Assembly (NCBI GenBank): GCA_947174885.1
Contig: CAMWKO010000001.1
Span: 248,001-312,000 of the forward strand
Reading direction: 5' to 3'
Length of the DNA: 64,000 bases
DNA from: an uncultured Clostridia bacterium
GTDB lineage: Bacteria > Bacillota > Clostridia > Lachnospirales > Lachnospiraceae
The notes below the pieces were generated by a model. The model did no database searches. It was not told the DNA's origin and worked only from the letters and a program-made list of their open reading frames with translations. The translations under genes were made by a program, and so were the position numbers. Below, piece after piece: positions 33,502 through 42,244 of this stretch. Within the stretch, counting starts at the first letter, position 1, and the number at the start of each line of letters is the position of its first letter.

Positions 33502-35730
33502 ATGATGAAAAAGCTTAAAAATGACAAGATACTTATATATTCTCTAAAGGTTGTATTACTCGTATTGTTAGTACTTTTGACATATGTAATATTGTCTTGG
33601 GGATATTCGGGTAAAGTATACGGATTATCAAGTATAACATTTAGTATTGATGATTATGATAAAATTAAAATATCGGATTATTATGAGAAGGCACATGATT
33701 TGTATATAAATGATGACGGAAGTGTTACCTCCATGACATCTGACCCATGGTTTTATGAAATGGAGGTTAATGGAAAGCAGTTTGCAATAATATATGTCAA
33801 CAGAATCATGGATTCAACTTATAACGGATATACGGTTTCACAGTTTTATCTGAAAAAATCAGGTGAAAGTTATCTGGATAGTGAACCGATAGAATATAGA
33901 TTATATGAAGGCTTTAATCTTATAAACTTTGAAACAGATGATTATGATTTTATCAGGTTTGATATTACTACAAGCCGTAAATGTACAATAGATTTGGAAA
34001 GCTTTTCATTGGCAGATAAATTCGTATTTCCTAAGTCAATGTGGCTTATATTGGGAGTGCTTACGGTTATATATGTGCTTTTATTATTCTTTTATAACAG
34101 ATGCAGATATGTAGCAGGAAAGTTTTTTGTAGTTGGAACTACTAAGAAGGAATTTAAGGGAAGGGGTATATTTAATAGAAGTAAAAAATATTGGATATTT
34201 GTAATATTAGCTGTATTATTAGGATATGGCTTTACATTGACAAATGTATCCGTGGGTGTAGATGATCTTCAGTATGATGCTACTTATATGGTTCCGCCAT
34301 ATAGAGCAATACAGCAGGGAAGATGGGTGATGAACTTTCTTGTAAATATATTTGATACCTATTCATTTTTACAGTATTGGAGAGGACTTTTAGGAATAAT
34401 AGTTGCAATAGCTGCACTTACCATATGGTGTCATTTATTTGAAAAGTGTTCAAATGGCAGATTTTCAGATAGAGCATCAATAATATTTACAATGTTAAGT
34501 ATAACCTGTCCATATGTAGCATATGTATATGTATTTAATATGTGCACCTTTGAATATGGACTTAAGTATCTTATTACCGGTATAGTAATGCTGCTGTTTT
34601 ATGACAGCATGTTTGAAAAATCTCTTAAAAAAAGAATAGTACAGAATATTACAATATTAGTAATATTACTTCTTGTAGGTGGAGAAACCATTTATATCAA
34701 TCTCTTTGTTGCATTGTGTGAAATCGGTATTTTGATATTTGTATTTAACAATGAAGATAAGAAACTGAACTTAAAAAAATGTGTGATACACGGTATGAGA
34801 TTGCTGGCTTTATCACTGGCTAATCTAGTACTGTTTAAAATTATAGCAAAAATATATATGCGGCTATATAATGTATCTTCAGACGGATATACATCAAATT
34901 ATTTAAGATATGACTCAGAGCTTTCCATAGGAGAAAACGCAAGTGAATTTATGGAAAGACTGTTATCCAAATTTCACAGATATCTCCATGGAGATTTAGC
35001 AGGTCTGCTATTGCTTATAAGTATTGCCGTAATACTTATTATAGGTGTGATATATTCTATAAAGAAAAAGAACGGACTTATAATATTATGCGCAGTATTT
35101 ATTACAATACTTCCTTTCGGACTTATGATAGTTACCGGAAATGTAAATGTTCCAAAGAGAACACTTACTGTCTATAGTCTTGTATATGCCTTTGTATTTG
35201 CATTGCTTGCAATATTATGTGAAAATATAAGGTTAAAGAAATATAAAGGAAATTTAAGTATTGTAATTGCATGTATAGCAGTGTATATTACAATTTTTCA
35301 GACTAAGGATCTTAATGAGGTATTTGTAAAGGATTATAACAGATATCAGACAGATATTAAGATAATGAATGATATTCAAAGTGAATTAATTAAAATAGAA
35401 GGTTACAATAAAAAATCAGTGTTGTTTATAGGTTATCCTTCTACTACAATGTTTAATGCAGATGATGTAATAGGTGCTTCAATCTTTATGTGGGATAGAA
35501 AAGAGAATATAACAGCAGAGCTTAATTCAGTAAGAATAAAAGCATTTTTTAAATATCATGGATACTATCTGGATATTGTCAGCGAATATGATTATGAGCA
35601 GATTGCATCTGAAATAGAGGATGCCCCTATATATCCATATGAAGGGTATGTATTTGAAGCAGAAGATTATATTATAATTAATCTTGGTAAAAATACAAAT
35701 TTATATAAAGAGTTAAATAATGGAAATTAA
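33502..35730 (+). CDS. GT-C type membrane glucosyltransferase-like protein
   Basis: This 742-residue protein has a TM near residues 10-32, an extracytoplasmic beta-rich domain of about 145 residues (ITFSIDDYDKIKISDYYEKA), a second TM near 180-198 and about ten more TMs from 230. The motif VSVGVDDLQYD at 249-259, then QQGRWVMNF, matches the glucosyltransferase GtrII-like family, with Asp254-Asp255 as likely catalytic acids. It would take a sugar from a polyprenyl-phosphate donor outside the cell. It lies 12 nt after rfbB and ends at a strong terminator. Confidence 0.78.
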   Translation: MMKKLKNDKILIYSLKVVLLVLLVLLTYVILSWGYSGKVYGLSSITFSIDDYDKIKISDYYEKAHDLYINDDGSVTSMTSDPWFYEMEVNGKQFAIIYVNRIMDSTYNGYTVSQFYLKKSGESYLDSEPIEYRLYEGFNLINFETDDYDFIRFDITTSRKCTIDLESFSLADKFVFPKSMWLILGVLTVIYVLLLFFYNRCRYVAGKFFVVGTTKKEFKGRGIFNRSKKYWIFVILAVLLGYGFTLTNVSVGVDDLQYDATYMVPPYRAIQQGRWVMNFLVNIFDTYSFLQYWRGLLGIIVAIAALTIWCHLFEKCSNGRFSDRASIIFTMLSITCPYVAYVYVFNMCTFEYGLKYLITGIVMLLFYDSMFEKSLKKRIVQNITILVILLLVGGETIYINLFVALCEIGILIFVFNNEDKKLNLKKCVIHGMRLLALSLANLVLFKIIAKIYMRLYNVSSDGYTSNYLRYDSELSIGENASEFMERLLSKFHRYLHGDLAGLLLLISIAVILIIGVIYSIKKKNGLIILCAVFITILPFGLMIVTGNVNVPKRTLTVYSLVYAFVFALLAILCENIRLKKYKGNLSIVIACIAVYITIFQTKDLNEVFVKDYNRYQTDIKIMNDIQSELIKIEGYNKKSVLFIGYPSTTMFNADDVIGASIFMWDRKENITAELNSVRIKAFFKYHGYYLDIVSEYDYEQIASEIEDAPIYPYEGYVFEAEDYIIINLGKNTNLYKELNNGN

Positions 35731-35740
35731 AATATGGAAA

Positions 35741-35775
35741 AATGTGCAACACATCTTGTGTTGTGCATTTTTTTT
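35741..35775 (+). terminator. Strong terminator after the GT-C gene
   Basis: A 13-bp stem (35741-35753 with 35757-35769) with loop TCT runs into eight T residues (35768-35775). The promoter of rfbA begins inside it. Confidence 0.85.
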
Positions 35776-35828
35776 AATTATGGTATAATAGCACTTAATT
35801 GTACAGCAATTAATTGCACAGCGATTAA
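35761..35828 (+). promoter_or_regulatory. rfbA promoter with operator-like tandem repeats
   Basis: TTGTGC (35761-35766), a 17-bp spacer and TATAAT (35784-35789) with upstream TG. Immediately downstream are two overlapping interrupted palindromes, TTAATTG-N5-CAATTAA (35795-35813) and TTAATTG-N5-CGATTAA (35810-35828), whose N5 spacers are TACAG and CACAG. They cover the expected transcription start and first transcribed bases, as a repressor operator would. The outer AGCACTTAATTG and CGATTAAGTGCT can also form an RNA hairpin. Confidence 0.55.
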
Positions 35829-35867
35829 GTGCTATTTTGAAATTTATAAAATGTTAGGAGATACAGT

Positions 35868-36737
35868 ATGAAAGGTATTATTTTGGCAGGAGGTTCCGGT
35901 ACCCGTCTTTATCCGCTTACAAAAGCAGTTTCAAAGCAGATTATGCCTGTATATGATAAACCAATGATATATTATCCTTTGTCAACACTTATGCTGGCAG
36001 GAATAAGAGAGGTACTTATTATTTCTACACCAAGAGATTTGCCGGTATTCCGAGAACTTTTTGGAGACGGTTCACAGCTTGGAATGAGATTTGAATATGC
36101 TATACAGGAGACCCCAAGAGGTCTTGCTGACGCATTTATAGTGGGTGCTGACTTTATTGGAAATGACAATGTAGCCTTGGTTTTAGGAGATAATATTTTT
36201 TATGGACAGAGTTTCTCTAAGGTTCTTAGAAATGCTGCTTCAAGAGAAAAGGGAGCTACTATATTCGGATATTATGTAAAGGATCCGAGAGAGTATGGAG
36301 TAGTAGAATTTGATGAAACAGGTAAGGCACTGTCTATTGAAGAAAAACCGGAGCATCCAAAGTCAAATTATGCAGTACCCGGTTTATATTTCTATGACAA
36401 TGATGTAGTAGAAATTGCTAAAAATGTTAAACCGTCAGCAAGAGGAGAAATAGAGATAACAGCCGTTAATAATGAATATTTAAGACGGGGGACTCTGCAG
36501 GTGGAAACCTTAGGCAGAGGGTTTGCATGGCTGGATACCGGAAACCATGATATGCTCCTTGAGGCAGCAGATTTTGTAGCAGCATTCCAGAAAAGACAGG
36601 GACTGCATATTTCATGTATTGAAGAAATCGCATATAAAAGAGGATTTATAGATAAAGAACAGTTATTGAAATTGGCAGAGCCACTTATGAAAACTTCATA
36701 TGGTCAGTATCTGGTAGATGTAGCAAACGGATTGTAG
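35868..36737 (+). CDS. rfbA: Glucose-1-phosphate thymidylyltransferase
   Basis: RfbA (RmlA) makes dTDP-glucose from glucose-1-P and dTTP. The 289-residue protein, typical for the short form, starts [18 protein letters not shown] with the NTP-binding loop. It has [26 protein letters not shown] and a C-terminal [20 protein letters not shown] lies 9 nt upstream. It has its own promoter, and rfbC follows 12 nt after, so the first step of the pathway is set under separate control from rfbB and rfbD. Confidence 0.95.
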   Translation: MKGIILAGGSGTRLYPLTKAVSKQIMPVYDKPMIYYPLSTLMLAGIREVLIISTPRDLPVFRELFGDGSQLGMRFEYAIQETPRGLADAFIVGADFIGNDNVALVLGDNIFYGQSFSKVLRNAASREKGATIFGYYVKDPREYGVVEFDETGKALSIEEKPEHPKSNYAVPGLYFYDNDVVEIAKNVKPSARGEIEITAVNNEYLRRGTLQVETLGRGFAWLDTGNHDMLLEAADFVAAFQKRQGLHISCIEEIAYKRGFIDKEQLLKLAEPLMKTSYGQYLVDVANGL

Positions 36738-36749
36738 AAAGGATATGTT

Positions 36750-37316
36750 ATGGGAAAGATTATAGTTGAAACATGTGAAATAGAAGGACTAAAAATAATT
36801 ACACCGGCGGTATTCGGAGATGAACGCGGATACTTTATGGAGACCTACAACAAAAACGATTATGTGGCAGCAGGAATAGATTATGAATTTGTTCAGGATA
36901 ATCAGTCAAGCTCAAAGAAAGGTGTTCTTAGAGGACTTCATTTTCAAAAGGAATTTCCACAGGATAAGCTTGTAAGAGTAATAAGTGGAGAGGTATTTGA
37001 TGTAGCAGTAGATTTAAGAGAAGATTCAAAAACCTTTGGAAAGTGGTTCGGAGTAGTTTTATCAGCGGAAAATAAAAAGCAGTTTTTTATTCCAAAGAAT
37101 TTTGCACATGGCTTTGTAGTACTTTCCGATAATGCAGAGTTTGCATATAAGTGTACGGATTTTTACCATCCTGATGATGAAGGAGGTATTAAATGGGACG
37201 ATCCTGAAATAGGTATAGAATGGCCAATGCCAGAGGGTATGACAAAGGAAGAACTTACTATATCTGAAAAGGATCAAAAGTGGAGAGGTATAAAAGAATT
37301 TATTAAATCAAAATAA
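36750..37316 (+). CDS. rfbC: dTDP-4-dehydrorhamnose 3,5-epimerase
   Basis: The 188-residue cupin-fold epimerase RfbC (RmlC) has GYFMETYNKNDY, FVQDNQSSSKKGVLRGLHFQ with the catalytic His, GEVFDVAVDLR and FIPKNFAHGFVVLS. It is full length. SD AAAGGA lies upstream and the gene follows rfbA by 12 nt. With rfbA, rfbB and rfbD in the window, the dTDP-rhamnose pathway is complete. Confidence 0.95.
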   Translation: MGKIIVETCEIEGLKIITPAVFGDERGYFMETYNKNDYVAAGIDYEFVQDNQSSSKKGVLRGLHFQKEFPQDKLVRVISGEVFDVAVDLREDSKTFGKWFGVVLSAENKKQFFIPKNFAHGFVVLSDNAEFAYKCTDFYHPDDEGGIKWDDPEIGIEWPMPEGMTKEELTISEKDQKWRGIKEFIKSK

Positions 37317-37334
37317 AACTTTTAGTAGAGATAT

Positions 37335-40166
37335 ATGAGAAATAAGATTAAAAAAGCAACAAATATTATAGTTAAAAAAATTGAAAAGTGCTTAAAAACA
37401 TTTTATCATAAGCTTCCAATTTCTCACAATTTTAAAATGAAAGCAAAAAATATATTTTTTACTATTTTTGGTTTTTGCTTAAAAAATACACCTTCATATA
37501 TTATTTGGAAGCAAACAAGAGTTAAGCGGCTAAAGAAAAAAAGTATCAGATATGAGGAATTCATAAAATTTAAATTTGATAAAAAAATAGGTGTTCATCT
37601 GCATCTTTTTTATATTGATTTATTAGATGAATTTATAGAATATTTTAATAATATACCATACGAATTTGATTTATTTGTTTCTATAGTTGATAGCAGTGCT
37701 GCCAGTGAAGTTAAAAATAAGATGTCTGCAATCAGAAACGTAAAATCAGTAAATGTAAAGGTGGTAGCAAACAGAGGCAGGGATGTTGCACCGTTTATTG
37801 TGGATTTTTCTAATGAGCTTTTAAAATATGACTATGTCTGTCATGTTCATAGTAAGAAATCCTTATATACAGGATATGAGCAGACAGGATGGAGAACATA
37901 CCTGCTGGAAGGTCTTATGGGAAGTGAGGGCTTAGTAAGAAATATTTTTTACAGATTTGAAACTATACCTGATGTAGGACTTATTTATCCCGAAACTTAT
38001 TCAGGAATTGCTTATATAGGACATAGCTGGCTTAGCAATACTAAAAGCAGGGACGAACTGTTATTAAAGCTGGGAATTATGGGTGTCAAGACCAAAAAAT
38101 ATATAGATTTTCCTATGGGAACAATGTTTTGGGCAAGAGGTGATGCAATAAAGAAGTTTTTTAAGGCCAATATTAAAACGGGTGATTTTCCGGAGGAAAA
38201 TAAACAAAATGATGGTACTATTGCCCATGCATTTGAAAGATGTCTTGGAATGGTAATAGAACTGGAGGGATATACGGTTATTACCTACGATGAAGAAGAG
38301 GGAGATTTTTGCTATGGATACGGCAAAAAGAATATGAAACAGTATTTTGAAAAATCTGAGGAGTTTCTTAAAAATCAGGCATATGATGCTGATATAGTTA
38401 CATCAGATATTTTTGATACACTTGTAATGAGAAAGATTGTAAATCCCGATGATATATTTGATATTGTAGAGTATAGGTTAAAGTACGTTAAAAATATTGA
38501 TATACAATATAAGAAAAACCGTAAAAAAGCCGAAAAGCTTTTAAGAATGAGGGCAGCAAAGAGTGATTTTACCTTAGAGGACATATATAATGAATTTGTC
38601 AGTATTACGGGCTTATCTAAGGATGTATGCAACACAATAATGGCCGAAGAGATAAATACAGAGATGGATTTTTTAGTACCGAGAGAAATAATGGTGCAGG
38701 CCTTTAATTATATTGTGAAGAACATGAAGCAAAAGACAATGCTTTTATCAGATATGTATTTTACAGGTGATATTATACAAAAAATATTAGATAAGTGTGG
38801 AATACAAAAGGCTGATGAAATTTGGATATCCTCTGAAAAGCAGGTAAGAAAAGACAATGGAACTATGTGGGAGCTGTTGATTAAGCAATATCCTAAAAAG
38901 GAAATTTTGCATATAGGAGATAATGAAGTATCAGATGCGCAGCTTCCGGGAGACAGAAATATAAAAATACATCATATATTGTCGGCAAAGGATTTATTTT
39001 CACTTACGAATATCGGCAGAGAGTGGAAAATAGATGAATTTACACCAACAGACAGCGTAGTACTGGGTCTGATTTTAAATAAGTATTTTAACAATCCATA
39101 TGGTATTAATAATTGCAGATTTGAGTGTAAAATAGAAAAACCATATACATTAGGATATGCAATTATAGGACCTGTTGTTGCAGATTATCTGGTATGGTCC
39201 ATTAAGAAGATAAAAGAGGCAGGAATTAATCACATATTAATGCTTGCAAGGGAAGGGTATCTGTTTAAAAAGATTTTTGATATAATGAAAGAAAGCTGCT
39301 GTGGATTGGAAAATATAAAATCTGATTATGTGTATACATCAAGGCGGGCATTATTGGTTGCATCTATTCAAAGTGAAGATGATGTCAGAAGTGCTCTTAA
39401 TATTTTTTATGAGGGCAGCTATAGAAATCTGCTTATTAACAGATTCGGTCTTAAAGATTTAAATGATATAGATGATTTTGAAGTTATATTACCATCGGAT
39501 GCTACAAAGCTTTATGAAACTATTAAACCTAAAATGCAGGATATATTAGACAGGGCAGAGTATGAAAGAGAAAATTATACCAAGTATATGAAGGGGGTGC
39601 TTAAAGCTGATGAAGCTATTGCAGTGTCAGATTTAGGATATTCAGGAAGTATACAATATTATCTTTCAAAGCTGTTGAAAATACCGATATCAGGATACTA
39701 TTTTGCAACTGACAGCAAGAAACTGCCATTAAGACTTAGTGGAAATGAGATGTATGCAAGATATATTGAAAATGATGAGACAGCACCTGTATCATCCTCA
39801 TATATTCACAGATACAGCTTAATATTGGAGGCTGTACTTACTGCACCGGATAATCAGCTGTGTTATATGGATGAAGCACTAAAGCCTGTATTTTTAGAGT
39901 CAGAGCCAAATAGGATTGATAAATCTGTTATAAGTGAAATTCATAAGGGGGCAACCGACTTTGCGAAGGAGCTCTTTGAACTGACCGGAGATATTATATT
40001 ATTGACGGAACGTAACAAAAATGTTTACGAAGAGCTAATAAGAATAGTAGTAGAAGGTAACATATTATCCGAGGAACTGAAAAGTAAATTTGTTCTGGAG
40101 GATGATTTTTGTACAGATGAAGTTATAAATATATTTGACAGGTTATGTAAATCAAATACCAAATAG
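37335..40166 (+). CDS. RgpF-HAD multidomain glycosyltransferase
   Basis: The 943-residue cytoplasmic protein has a basic N-terminus, then an RgpF domain at about residues 85-330 (GVHLHLFYIDLLDEF, VANRGRDVAPF, CHVHSKKSLY, MGTMFWARGDA). A HAD-like domain follows from about 354 to 560: TSDIFDTLVMR gives the candidate nucleophile Asp359, with LLSDMYFTGDI and HIGDNEVSDAQ as later motifs. The last 380 residues contain a LMLAREGYLFKKIF segment and are unassigned. The general-acid position after the nucleophile is Phe rather than Asp, so phosphatase activity is uncertain. The SD is weak. It is the second RgpF-domain gene of the locus. Confidence 0.8.
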   Translation: MRNKIKKATNIIVKKIEKCLKTFYHKLPISHNFKMKAKNIFFTIFGFCLKNTPSYIIWKQTRVKRLKKKSIRYEEFIKFKFDKKIGVHLHLFYIDLLDEFIEYFNNIPYEFDLFVSIVDSSAASEVKNKMSAIRNVKSVNVKVVANRGRDVAPFIVDFSNELLKYDYVCHVHSKKSLYTGYEQTGWRTYLLEGLMGSEGLVRNIFYRFETIPDVGLIYPETYSGIAYIGHSWLSNTKSRDELLLKLGIMGVKTKKYIDFPMGTMFWARGDAIKKFFKANIKTGDFPEENKQNDGTIAHAFERCLGMVIELEGYTVITYDEEEGDFCYGYGKKNMKQYFEKSEEFLKNQAYDADIVTSDIFDTLVMRKIVNPDDIFDIVEYRLKYVKNIDIQYKKNRKKAEKLLRMRAAKSDFTLEDIYNEFVSITGLSKDVCNTIMAEEINTEMDFLVPREIMVQAFNYIVKNMKQKTMLLSDMYFTGDIIQKILDKCGIQKADEIWISSEKQVRKDNGTMWELLIKQYPKKEILHIGDNEVSDAQLPGDRNIKIHHILSAKDLFSLTNIGREWKIDEFTPTDSVVLGLILNKYFNNPYGINNCRFECKIEKPYTLGYAIIGPVVADYLVWSIKKIKEAGINHILMLAREGYLFKKIFDIMKESCCGLENIKSDYVYTSRRALLVASIQSEDDVRSALNIFYEGSYRNLLINRFGLKDLNDIDDFEVILPSDATKLYETIKPKMQDILDRAEYERENYTKYMKGVLKADEAIAVSDLGYSGSIQYYLSKLLKIPISGYYFATDSKKLPLRLSGNEMYARYIENDETAPVSSSYIHRYSLILEAVLTAPDNQLCYMDEALKPVFLESEPNRIDKSVISEIHKGATDFAKELFELTGDIILLTERNKNVYEELIRIVVEGNILSEELKSKFVLEDDFCTDEVINIFDRLCKSNTK

Positions 40167-40167
40167 C

Positions 40168-40279
40168 AAGCTGCGAGGTGTTTGAACCTCGCGGCAGTTG
40201 TCAAATGGACGTGCAAGAATGTCTGCTTGACTCATTGAACGCAGGAATAAATAATTTATTAAAGAAAGGATTTGACCTA
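40168..40279 (+). promoter_or_regulatory. Hairpin-rich 5' region of the GH25 gene
   Basis: GCGAGG/CCTCGC forms a GC-rich hairpin near 40176-40194, notable in such AT-rich DNA. A second pairing, GTCAA with TTGAC, spans 40199-40231. No T tract follows, so this is more likely a leader structure than a terminator. An in-frame ATG at 40178 lies within it but has no ribosome-binding site. Confidence 0.35.
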
Positions 40280-42001
40280 ATGAAAAACAAAAGATTTATT
40301 AAGTGTTGTTTAAGTATGATAGCTTTAGTGACTGCCTGCTTACTGGTAATAATGTTTTCTGATTCTAAGGATGCATATGCAGCAAATGGCGACTATGTAT
40401 ATAACGGTATAGATTATTCATCCGTTTTTGATTACGATTACTATTATAAAATGTATGGTGATTTACAAAAAGCATATGGACATGATAAGACAGCATTGTT
40501 TAATCACTTTATAAAATACGGAATGCAAGAGGGAAGAATAGGAAGGCAGTGCTTTGATGTAAAATACTATAAAAATAAGTATGGTGATTTACAAAAGGCA
40601 TATGGTAATGATTTAACAAAATATTATTTACATTATATAAAATATGGCAAAAAAGAGGGAAGAACCGGAGCTTCTTCTACAGTATACCTAAAAACGGATT
40701 ATGCATTGGTATTTGATGTCAATTATTACTATAAGAATAATGCAGATTTACAAAAGGCATATGGCTTTGATAAGGAAAAACTGATAGCACATTTTGTAAA
40801 ATATGGAATGCAGGAGGGAAGAAAGGGATGTGCAACCTTTGATGCAAAATATTATAAATATATATATGCAGACTTGCAAAAGGCATATGGAAATAATATG
40901 AGTTCATATTATCAGCACTATATGAAATACGGATATAAGGAGAAAAGAAAGGGATATTCTAATTCTTTCTATAAGGGAGTAGACTATTCGGCTGTATATA
41001 ATATAGATTACTACTATAATAACTATAAGGATTTACAGAAGGCATACGGATATGATCCTGATAAGCTTATAAATCATTTCATTAAATACGGAATGAGTGA
41101 AGGCAGACAGGCAAGTTTGGAATTTAGTTTATCATATTACAAAAGCAGATATGGTGATTTAAAAAATGCATATGGAGATAATCTAAAGTCATATTATCAG
41201 CATTATATGAAGTATGGTAAAAAAGAGGGAAGAAAAGCAAATGACAAAGCTAATTATAAGGGCTGGAATGTGGTAGACGGAAAAAAGATATATTATTTAA
41301 ACGGAGAACTGTTAAAGGGCTGGCAGACTATCGGAAATAGAAAATATTATTTTAGCAGCACAGGTATATTACAATCTCAGGTAGGTATTGATGTTTCCTC
41401 TTATCAGGGACTTATTGACTGGGAAAAGGTTAAAAATGACGGAATAGAATTTGCTATTATCCGTATCGGATATGGAAGTGATGTCAAAAAAGATAATAAT
41501 GGTGATGGAATATATGATCAGGATGACATTTATGCTGAGATAAATATGTCAGAGTGTGAAAGATTAGGTATTCCTTATGGTGTTTATCTATATTCATATG
41601 CACTTTCTGACAGCGATTTGAATAGTGAAATTAATCATACTCTTAGATTGCTTAAAGGACATAATCCAACAATAGGTGTATTTTTTGATTATGAAAATGA
41701 TTCATATAAAGATAAATATGGTTTGCCTTCAACGGAAGCAATAACAAGATTTGCCGTAAACTTTAATGAAGCAATGAAAAAAAACGGATATAAATCGGGA
41801 ACATATACCTACAATTATTTTTGGGATACACAGCTTTACAGTCCGTTACTAAATAAATATCCTAAGTGGCTTGCAGACTATACAAAGGGATTTTATCCTG
41901 CCGATGATACATATTTTATTTGGCAATATACAAGTAGCGGAAGTGTAACCGGAATTTCAGGAAATGTAGATATGAATGTTTACATTCCAAGCTGGAGATA
42001 A
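40280..42001 (+). CDS. Secreted GH25 lysozyme with six surface repeats
   Basis: The 573-residue protein has a signal peptide (basic start, hydrophobic 8-26, cleavage after DAYA at 34). Residues 50-318 hold six repeats of about 37 core residues, alternating between an HFIKYGMQEGR type and an HYxKYGxKEGR type, each with DLQKAYG or a variant. A cell-wall-binding-like pair (KGWNVVDGKKIYYLNG) follows, then a GH25 muramidase domain (368-573) with VGIDVSSYQG and the acid pair Asp470-x-Glu472 in VFFDYEND. ATG 40280 has AAAGGA upstream. It probably cuts or remodels peptidoglycan around polymer attachment sites. Confidence 0.9.
   Translation: MKNKRFIKCCLSMIALVTACLLVIMFSDSKDAYAANGDYVYNGIDYSSVFDYDYYYKMYGDLQKAYGHDKTALFNHFIKYGMQEGRIGRQCFDVKYYKNKYGDLQKAYGNDLTKYYLHYIKYGKKEGRTGASSTVYLKTDYALVFDVNYYYKNNADLQKAYGFDKEKLIAHFVKYGMQEGRKGCATFDAKYYKYIYADLQKAYGNNMSSYYQHYMKYGYKEKRKGYSNSFYKGVDYSAVYNIDYYYNNYKDLQKAYGYDPDKLINHFIKYGMSEGRQASLEFSLSYYKSRYGDLKNAYGDNLKSYYQHYMKYGKKEGRKANDKANYKGWNVVDGKKIYYLNGELLKGWQTIGNRKYYFSSTGILQSQVGIDVSSYQGLIDWEKVKNDGIEFAIIRIGYGSDVKKDNNGDGIYDQDDIYAEINMSECERLGIPYGVYLYSYALSDSDLNSEINHTLRLLKGHNPTIGVFFDYENDSYKDKYGLPSTEAITRFAVNFNEAMKKNGYKSGTYTYNYFWDTQLYSPLLNKYPKWLADYTKGFYPADDTYFIWQYTSSGSVTGISGNVDMNVYIPSWR
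40427..41233 (+). repeat. Six tandem coding repeats in the GH25 gene
   Basis: Six units encode (F/Y)-(D/N/S)-x-x-YY-...-DL(Q/K)(K/N)AYG-...-H(F/Y)xKYGxxE(G/K)R. They form three higher-order pairs of about 90 residues, which implies duplication of a two-unit block. Confidence 0.85.
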
Positions 42002-42059
42002 TATATCATATGCACAGCTTATGATATAATATAGATTATTTACAGAAATAAATCTGATT

Positions 42060-42134
42060 ATAGAGTTTCCGTATTTTTTATTCAGGTATTAACAGATTTT
42101 ATAAGCTTTGTAATAAAAAATGCGGAAACTTAAA
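42060..42134. mobile_element. MITE-like palindromic element, copy 2
   Basis: The ends GAGTTTCCGTATTTTTTATT (from 42063) and the near-complement ending TGCGGAAACTT (to 42131) match the other copies with few changes. Flanking 8-mers ATCTGATT (42052-42059) and ATATGACT (42135-42142) agree at 6 of 8 positions, a decayed target duplication. It lies between the GH25 gene and the phosphomutase leader. Confidence 0.65.
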
Positions 42135-42162
42135 ATATGACTTTTTATTGATTGTATGAAGG

Positions 42163-42187
42163 AAGGTTGAAAGAAGCTTTCAACCTT
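42163..42187 (+). promoter_or_regulatory. Hairpin before leader motif copy B
   Basis: AAGGTTGAAAG (42163-42173) and CTTTCAACCTT (42177-42187) form a perfect 11-bp stem. Its right arm is the conserved TTTCAAC start of the leader motif; copy A at 19438 lacks the left arm. Confidence 0.5.
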
Positions 42188-42239
42188 AAATTTGTGTTTC
42201 GACCGGAATGCAGGTATATCTGATTGAAGCATTAGGAGA
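42178..42239 (+). promoter_or_regulatory. Conserved leader RNA motif, copy B
   Basis: This copy aligns with 19438-19500 over its whole length with one single-base gap. The stem TGTTTCGA (42195-42202) with TTGAAGCA (42224-42231) keeps pairing through two G-U wobbles where copy A has Watson-Crick pairs. The SD AGGAGA follows by 2 nt. Wobble-preserving change argues for selection on RNA structure. Confidence 0.55.
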
Positions 42240-42244
42240 CAAAT

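Noticed and set aside
40427..41233. CRISPR-like or non-coding tandem repeat
   Set aside because: The repeats are in frame, conserve protein rather than DNA sequence, and lie inside a secreted enzyme. No CRISPR array was seen anywhere in the window.
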